From NCBI GenBank assembly GCA_019239775.1, contig JAFAZN010000386.1, forward strand, positions 1 through 33,740: DNA of 33,740 bases, in the 5' to 3' direction. Shown in pieces: positions 29,532 through 33,740 of this stretch. The stretch comes from Chloroflexota bacterium. GTDB lineage: Bacteria > Chloroflexota > UBA6077 > CF-72. The first letter of the stretch is position 1; each line of letters opens with the position of its first letter. A model generated the notes under the pieces. The model was not told the DNA's origin and did no database searches. It worked only from the letters and a program-made list of their open reading frames with translations. A program made the position numbers and the translations under genes.

Positions 29532-31400
29532 TTAGTTCGGCAGTTTACGTCCGGCGGCGTCCTTAGTGATATACAGCGAGCCTACGACGGTGCTCATAGT
29601 GGCGTAGGTCGGCCAGTGGATGGCCGCGAAGCCGTTCTTGTCCGGTTCCAGCTCGGAACCCTTGAGGTACGGCCTGTAGAGGTCGGCCACGGTTCGATGC
29701 TGGATGAAGACGGCACCCACGTCGGAAACGAGAAGCCGCTCGGCATCCTGGAACATCTTGATGCGCATGGCGGGATCGCCGGTGTACGAGGCGGCCTTCT
29801 TGATCATGTCGTCGTACTGCGAATTCATCCAGTTGTGGCGACCGCTGCCCTGGAACACGCTGAGCATGTTGTACGGATCGAGGAAGTCGAAGCCGTACGA
29901 CACCATGCCGAACTGGATCTGCGGCGGCTTGGCATTCATTGCGTCGGTAAAGAGCTTCTGCTCCTTGTTGGAGACGTCCACGTTGATGCCCAGGTTCTGC
30001 TTCATCGAGGCAGCGATGGCCTGAGCCATCGCCTGACGACCCGGTGTTTCGGCGCGGAGCCACAACGTCAGGTTGGGGAAGCCCTGGCCGTTCGGATAGC
30101 CAGCCTCGGCCAGTAGCGACTTGGCCGTTTCGGGATCGTAGTTCTGGATGTCCTTCAGACCATCCGAGTTGGATGCGGGGAAGCCTGGCATCAGGAACGA
30201 ATAGGCGGGGATGCCCTGGCTTGGCTTCGTGATCTGCTTGATGATGTCGTCGCGTGGAATAACGTGGCTGACCGCCTGGCGCACCTTCAAGTTGTTGAAG
30301 GGCGGGTTCTGATAGTCGAAGAACAGGTAGTCCGTGCGGAAATCACCGTTGTGGGGATGGAGCTGCTTGGACAAGTCAGCATCCGCCGTTACCAGGTCGA
30401 TGTCTGCCGGCGTCATGGACGAGCCAGCAACGTAGTCGATCTCGCCCGCCTGATAGGCCGCGAGCATGGCGTTCGTGGCCATCCCGATGCTCACTACCTT
30501 CTGAATGAACGGCTTGTTGGTGCCGCGATACTTCGGGTTGGCTTCGTAGATGACCCGATCGCCCTTGCGCCACTCTTTGAGCACGAACGGTCCATCGGAC
30601 ACTGAGGTGGCCGGGTCGTTGTTGTACGTGCCGCCGTATTTCTCGAGCGCCGCCTTCTGGAATGACATGCTGTACAGCAACATGGCCGGCAGGTACGGCG
30701 CCGCCTGTTGAGTGGTGATCTGCAAGGTGTGCGGATCGACGGCCGTCACGCCGAGCTGATCGGTAGCCATTTTGCCAGCGACCACATCGTCCCAGTTCTT
30801 GATGACGCCCTGATAGAACCAGGCAAAGTCCCAGGCGTGAGTGGGATCGGCCGCGTAGCGGAAGGTTGCGACGTAGTCGTCGGCCGTCACTGGCGTATCG
30901 TCGGACCAGATCAGGTTCGGATCGAGCTTGAAGGTCCAGACGGTGCCGGTCGAGTCGGAGCTCCAGGACTGGGCCGCGGCGGGCACGATGTCGAAGTTCT
31001 TGTTGATGCGGACCAGCGGCTCGGTCATCAGGTCGGCGCCCGTTCCGGCGTTGCCGCGCTTATAGACGGACTCCATGAAGTCCATGCTGGTGAAGTCAAG
31101 GCTGTTGTCGTAGGGCAGCACCAGCACTTGCTGATCGGGTGGCGCAGCATCGGCTGGCAGAGCCTGTGGCGTCGGGGCCGCGGCGGCGGGCGCGGTAGTC
31201 GCCGCGGCTGGCGCGGTCGTCGGTTTCGCGGCTGCGGCGGTGGTGGCGGCCGGCGCGGTCGTAGCGGCCGGTGCAGCCGTCGGTTTCGGCGCGGCTGTCG
31301 GCGCGGTGGTGGGTGCGGCGCTCGGTACGGACGGGCCGCACGCAGATACCAACAGGACGGCAGTTACGACGGACAGCAGACGTGGGTGCAAGCGCATCAT
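29532..31400 (-). CDS. Family 5 extracellular solute-binding lipoprotein (second importer)
   Basis: A 622-residue lipoprotein. A short signal peptide ends in the lipobox LVSAC, with the lipidated Cys at 21. About 65 residues of Ala/Pro/Thr low-complexity tether follow. The mature part has SBP_bac_5 blocks: [20 protein letters not shown]-like framing (here AAQSWSSDS...WTFKLDPN), [56 protein letters not shown] and [21 protein letters not shown] 31400 is preferred over TTG 31406 because GGGGGA lies seven bases upstream. There is no twin-arginine motif, unlike the first importer's binding protein. It is the first gene of the leftward operon and divergent from the cytochrome c gene. Confidence 0.92.
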   Translation of the reverse strand: MMRLHPRLLSVVTAVLLVSACGPSVPSAAPTTAPTAAPKPTAAPAATTAPAATTAAAAKPTTAPAAATTAPAAAAPTPQALPADAAPPDQQVLVLPYDNSLDFTSMDFMESVYKRGNAGTGADLMTEPLVRINKNFDIVPAAAQSWSSDSTGTVWTFKLDPNLIWSDDTPVTADDYVATFRYAADPTHAWDFAWFYQGVIKNWDDVVAGKMATDQLGVTAVDPHTLQITTQQAAPYLPAMLLYSMSFQKAALEKYGGTYNNDPATSVSDGPFVLKEWRKGDRVIYEANPKYRGTNKPFIQKVVSIGMATNAMLAAYQAGEIDYVAGSSMTPADIDLVTADADLSKQLHPHNGDFRTDYLFFDYQNPPFNNLKVRQAVSHVIPRDDIIKQITKPSQGIPAYSFLMPGFPASNSDGLKDIQNYDPETAKSLLAEAGYPNGQGFPNLTLWLRAETPGRQAMAQAIAASMKQNLGINVDVSNKEQKLFTDAMNAKPPQIQFGMVSYGFDFLDPYNMLSVFQGSGRHNWMNSQYDDMIKKAASYTGDPAMRIKMFQDAERLLVSDVGAVFIQHRTVADLYRPYLKGSELEPDKNGFAAIHWPTYATMSTVVGSLYITKDAAGRKLPN

Positions 31401-31514
31401 CGGCAAATCCCCCAGGTGCGGCTACTTCTACCCCCGACCGTGAAAACCTGTCAATTCGGTGAATAAGTAAACTGACCAGGCGTACTAGCGCTGCGGAAGG
31501 GGTACATCTGGTAA

Positions 31515-32015
31515 ATGGCGGCTTTTCCAATCTGGCGAGGCGTAACCAAGTCACGCTTGCTCGGTGGCGCGAGCCTGGCGTTCGGCGCGCTGCTGGCGGT
31601 GCAGCCGGTTGCGGGCGCCTCCGCGACAACGTACGGGCAGGCTGATCCAGCCGTTCAGGCAGGTCAGGCCGTGATCATGAAGGCGAACTGTGGCGGCTGT
31701 CACACGATTCCTGGCATTCCAGGCGCGAACGGCACGTTTGGTCCGAACCTTGGTCCAACTGACTCGGCGCCGCCGGTTTCCGGGCGTGCAATGATCGCGT
31801 CGTTTCCGAACGGCGCGGTACCGAATAATTCGCCCGATGACCTGGCGGCGTGGATTCAGGATCCGCCAACGCTGAAGCCAGGCACGGCGATGCCGCGATT
31901 GGGCTTGAGCTCCGATGACGCGGCTGCCGCGGCCGCCTACCTCGATGCCATTCAGCCCGACGGATCGATCGCAGGTCTGGGCGACTCCGGTAGCGGGGGC
32001 GGTTCGGGCGGATAG
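31515..32015 (+). CDS. Exported monohaem cytochrome c resembling the CoxII C-terminal domain
   Basis: A 166-residue c-type cytochrome. An N-terminal hydrophobic segment (LLGGASLAFGALLAVQPVAGASA, about 15-37) acts as a signal peptide or anchor. The haem site is C59-G-G-C62-H63 (ANCGGCHTI), and the likely sixth ligand is M126 (GTAMPRLGLS). The pattern GPNLG...PNNSPDDLAAWIQDPPTLKPGTAMP...AAYLDAI closely follows the cytochrome c domain fused to subunit II of caa3-type oxidases, but the copper domain is absent. The tail is Gly/Ser-rich. It probably shuttles electrons outside the membrane; its partner is unknown and no oxidase gene is nearby. The start ATG 31515 has GGAAGGGG about 12 nt upstream. 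Confidence 0.9.
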   Translation: MAAFPIWRGVTKSRLLGGASLAFGALLAVQPVAGASATTYGQADPAVQAGQAVIMKANCGGCHTIPGIPGANGTFGPNLGPTDSAPPVSGRAMIASFPNGAVPNNSPDDLAAWIQDPPTLKPGTAMPRLGLSSDDAAAAAAYLDAIQPDGSIAGLGDSGSGGGSGG

Positions 32016-32101
32016 ACCTGTAGCTAGATAAATAGGTAGGTAGCTTCAAAGTGTGACGCGCTTCACAGAAGGCGCGGCACATCGGGACCTAGCCTCACCT
32101 C

Positions 32102-32605
32102 GTGAGCTACAGCGGTCCCACCCAGGCATCCTTCGCCGCCGCGGTGACCCAGCTGTACCGCGAGCTGTTCCCACCCGGTGGCTGCGTCCTCGACTTGCTC
32201 TGTGGTCGAGACAGTTACCTGCCGCCTGACGTCGGATATCGACGCGTCGTGGGATTGGGCCTGGATCTCGAGGAGCTGGCGGCGAACCTGCGCCTTGACG
32301 CCTTCGTCGTGCAGAACCTCGACCTCCAGCCACGCCTGCCGTTCGACGCCGCGGAGTTCGAGGCGGTCGCGCTGTCTGATGCCGTGCGTTTCCTGGTCGA
32401 CCCGGTTGAGGTGTTGCGAGAGGTCGGCCGTGTGCTGCGACCCGGCAGTCCGCTGGCCATTGCGTTCTTTCGCGATGGGACCCAGGCGCGTCAGGTGACG
32501 CGGTACCTCGAAGCCGCTGGCAACTGGCAGGACATCATGGTGCTGGATCGCACCGCCCGCGAAGGCGGCGACCGCCTCCTCGCCGTCTGCGCCACCGCCC
32601 GCTAG
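32102..32605 (+). CDS. Small class I methyltransferase-like protein (type 11)
   Basis: A 167-residue protein with the core of a SAM-dependent methyltransferase. It has a strand with acidic end (GGCVLDLLCGRDSYLP, about 27-42), a second strand region RRVVGLGLDLEELAANLRLD, RLPFDAAEFEAVALSDAVRFLVDPVEVLREVGRVLRPGSPLAIAFF, then a short C-terminus. Motif I lacks the usual GxGxG. A similar departure (VLDLMSSWVSHLP) is, from memory, normal for a small widespread group of such proteins, which this resembles. It may bind SAM weakly or not at all. The start is a GTG at 32102 with no clear ribosome-binding site. The final four bases overlap the convergent permease gene. Confidence 0.75.
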   Translation: MSYSGPTQASFAAAVTQLYRELFPPGGCVLDLLCGRDSYLPPDVGYRRVVGLGLDLEELAANLRLDAFVVQNLDLQPRLPFDAAEFEAVALSDAVRFLVDPVEVLREVGRVLRPGSPLAIAFFRDGTQARQVTRYLEAAGNWQDIMVLDRTAREGGDRLLAVCATAR

Positions 32606-33474
32606 CGGCCGGCGAGGCCTGCTGTTGAGATGCCGTGGACCAGGTAGCGCTGGAAGAAGACGAACACGGCGAAGACGGGCACCAGCGCGAGCGTGGCCAT
32701 GGCAAAGATGGCTCCCCAATTGGTCACGCCGGCCGGGTCTGAAAACGTTCTCAGTGCGACTGAGATCGTGTACAGCCGCGGATCGTTCAGGTAGATCAGC
32801 GGACTCAAGAAGTCGCCCCACGTGAAATAGAAGGAAAAGATTGCCGCGGTCACCAGCGCGGGCGTGATCAGCGGGACGATGATGCGCCAGAAGATGCCCA
32901 CCTCGCCGCAGCCGTCGATCGAGGCGGCATCGTCGAGCTCTCGTGGAATCCCGCGAATGAACTGCATGATCATGAAGATGAAGAACGCCTGCCCACCGAT
33001 GCGCGGCAGCAGCAGAGGCCAGAACGTGTTGAGCAGGCCGAGCTTGCTGAACACGATGTACTCCGGCACCACCTGCACCTGTATCGGCAGCATCAGCGTG
33101 AGCAGCATCAGGACGAACCAGATGCCTCTGCCCGCGAAGCGCAGCCTCGCGAAGCCATAGGCGCTCAGCGTGGAGGAGCACACCACCAGAATGGTGCCCG
33201 CCACCGAGTAGATCAGCGAGTTGCGGAAAAACGTGGCGAACGAGATGCCGCCGAAGCCAGCCCAGCCCTGAACGTAATTCTCTAACGTGACATGCCGTGG
33301 CACCAGGGCAGTTACTGTTGAGAACACTTCATCGGCTGGCTTGAACGAGCTCGCGATCATCCACAGCAGCGGGTACAGCATGATGAAGCCGAAGGCCAAC
33401 ACGAACGCGTGGTAGACGACGGTCCGCGTGTTGAGCTGCGGTCGTCGGGCGACGCTGAGCGCGTTCGCGCTCAC
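32602..33474 (-). CDS. Carbohydrate ABC transporter permease (MalG/UgpE type)
   Basis: A 290-residue inner-membrane permease of the sugar (CUT1) ABC importer family. It opens with a cytoplasmic tail and a first helix (YHAFVLAFGFIMLYPLLWMIASSFKPADEVF), typical of MalG-like subunits. The EAA loop is IPRELDDAASIDGCGEVGIFWRIIVPLITPAL, and the C-terminus is FFQRYLVHGISTAGLAGR, where the GLxxG ending is characteristic. Its ATG overlaps the stop of the upstream MalF-like gene (33471-33474). The rest of the transporter, presumably the binding protein, lies outside the window. It is convergent with the methyltransferase-like gene, with a four-base overlap. Confidence 0.93.
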   Translation of the reverse strand: MSANALSVARRPQLNTRTVVYHAFVLAFGFIMLYPLLWMIASSFKPADEVFSTVTALVPRHVTLENYVQGWAGFGGISFATFFRNSLIYSVAGTILVVCSSTLSAYGFARLRFAGRGIWFVLMLLTLMLPIQVQVVPEYIVFSKLGLLNTFWPLLLPRIGGQAFFIFMIMQFIRGIPRELDDAASIDGCGEVGIFWRIIVPLITPALVTAAIFSFYFTWGDFLSPLIYLNDPRLYTISVALRTFSDPAGVTNWGAIFAMATLALVPVFAVFVFFQRYLVHGISTAGLAGR

Positions 33475-33740
33475 GCAGGCTCCCCGATGTCGGTCTCGTA
33501 ATGCACCCAGTACCGCGACGAGCGAAAAATCAGCGCGGTGCAGCAGGCCACCACCAGCAGCAGCGCCCAGGCCATCGAAGCCGCGTAGCCCATCTGGAAG
33601 TCTTTGAAACCCTTCTGGTACAGGTACAGCGAATACAGAAGCACGCTGTCCAGCGGCGCCCCTGTGCCGCCCGAGATCACGAAGGCCGAGGTGAACACGG
33701 TGAAGCCGAAGATCATCTGCAGCACCAGGTTGAAGAAGAT
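33471..33740 (-). CDS. Carbohydrate ABC transporter permease (MalF/UgpA type), C-terminal part only
   Basis: The last 89 residues of a sugar ABC permease, cut at its N-terminal side by the window edge; the frame stays open to base 33740. It shows a helix start (LQMIFGFTVFTSAFVISGG), the conserved segment GAPLDSVLLYSLYLYQKGFKDFQMGYAASMAWALLLVV typical of the C-terminus of MalF-like subunits, and a final short cytoplasmic tail. It is the 5' neighbour of the MalG-like gene, with a four-base ATGA overlap, so both subunits are translationally coupled. Confidence 0.9.
   Translation of the reverse strand: MFFNLVLQMIFGFTVFTSAFVISGGTGAPLDSVLLYSLYLYQKGFKDFQMGYAASMAWALLLVVACCTALIFRSSRYWVHYETDIGEPA

Overview
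The window is high in G+C and gene-dense, and its style fits a soil or freshwater Chloroflexota-like bacterium. Three things suggest this. Both peptide-binding lipoproteins carry long Ala/Pro/Thr-rich linkers straight after the lipobox. There is an XRE-HTH/NB-ARC/TPR regulator together with a MEDS-domain histidine kinase. There are many luciferase-like (LLM) flavin oxidoreductases, a CoxL-type molybdenum hydroxylase subunit and M24/M19 peptidases. The phylum is an inference from gene content; no rRNA or other marker gene is present. I see no tRNA, rRNA, CRISPR array, transposase or phage gene.

Left part (1-10700): a partial 2-oxoacid:acceptor oxidoreductase alpha subunit, a flavoprotein and a MEDS-type histidine kinase lie on the minus strand. 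A divergent, translationally coupled pair follows (M24 peptidase homologue, then an LLM oxidoreductase). Next come a 40-residue membrane miniprotein, a large HTH-ATPase-TPR regulator with a repeated heptamer upstream, and a GAF-PAS-GGDEF-EAL protein whose 3' end overlaps the regulator's. A DUF4242 protein begins the middle block.

Middle part (10430-17760): a molybdopterin-binding subunit of the xanthine dehydrogenase/CoxL family plus the DUF4242 protein run leftward. A five-gene operon runs rightward: HD-domain protein with PhnZ/MIOX-like ligand spacing, MetE-type zinc protein, LLM oxidoreductase, small DIDH membrane protein and Rieske oxygenase. The divergent leader between the two units can fold into nested and mutually exclusive hairpins, and a strong set of hairpins closes the operon. 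This is the best candidate here for an undescribed catabolic pathway.

Right part (17763-33740): a secreted beta-propeller protein with a MarR regulator is followed by a rightward peptide-importer operon (4-TM protein, binding lipoprotein, two permeases, M19 dipeptidase). A TetR/SDR pair has four clear operator palindromes between its genes. A mirror-image leftward importer operon (binding lipoprotein, two permeases, 2-hydroxyacid dehydrogenase) comes next. Neither importer has an ATPase gene. The window ends with a CoxII-tail-like cytochrome c, a small methyltransferase-like protein and the start of a sugar ABC transporter (two permeases, one cut by the edge).
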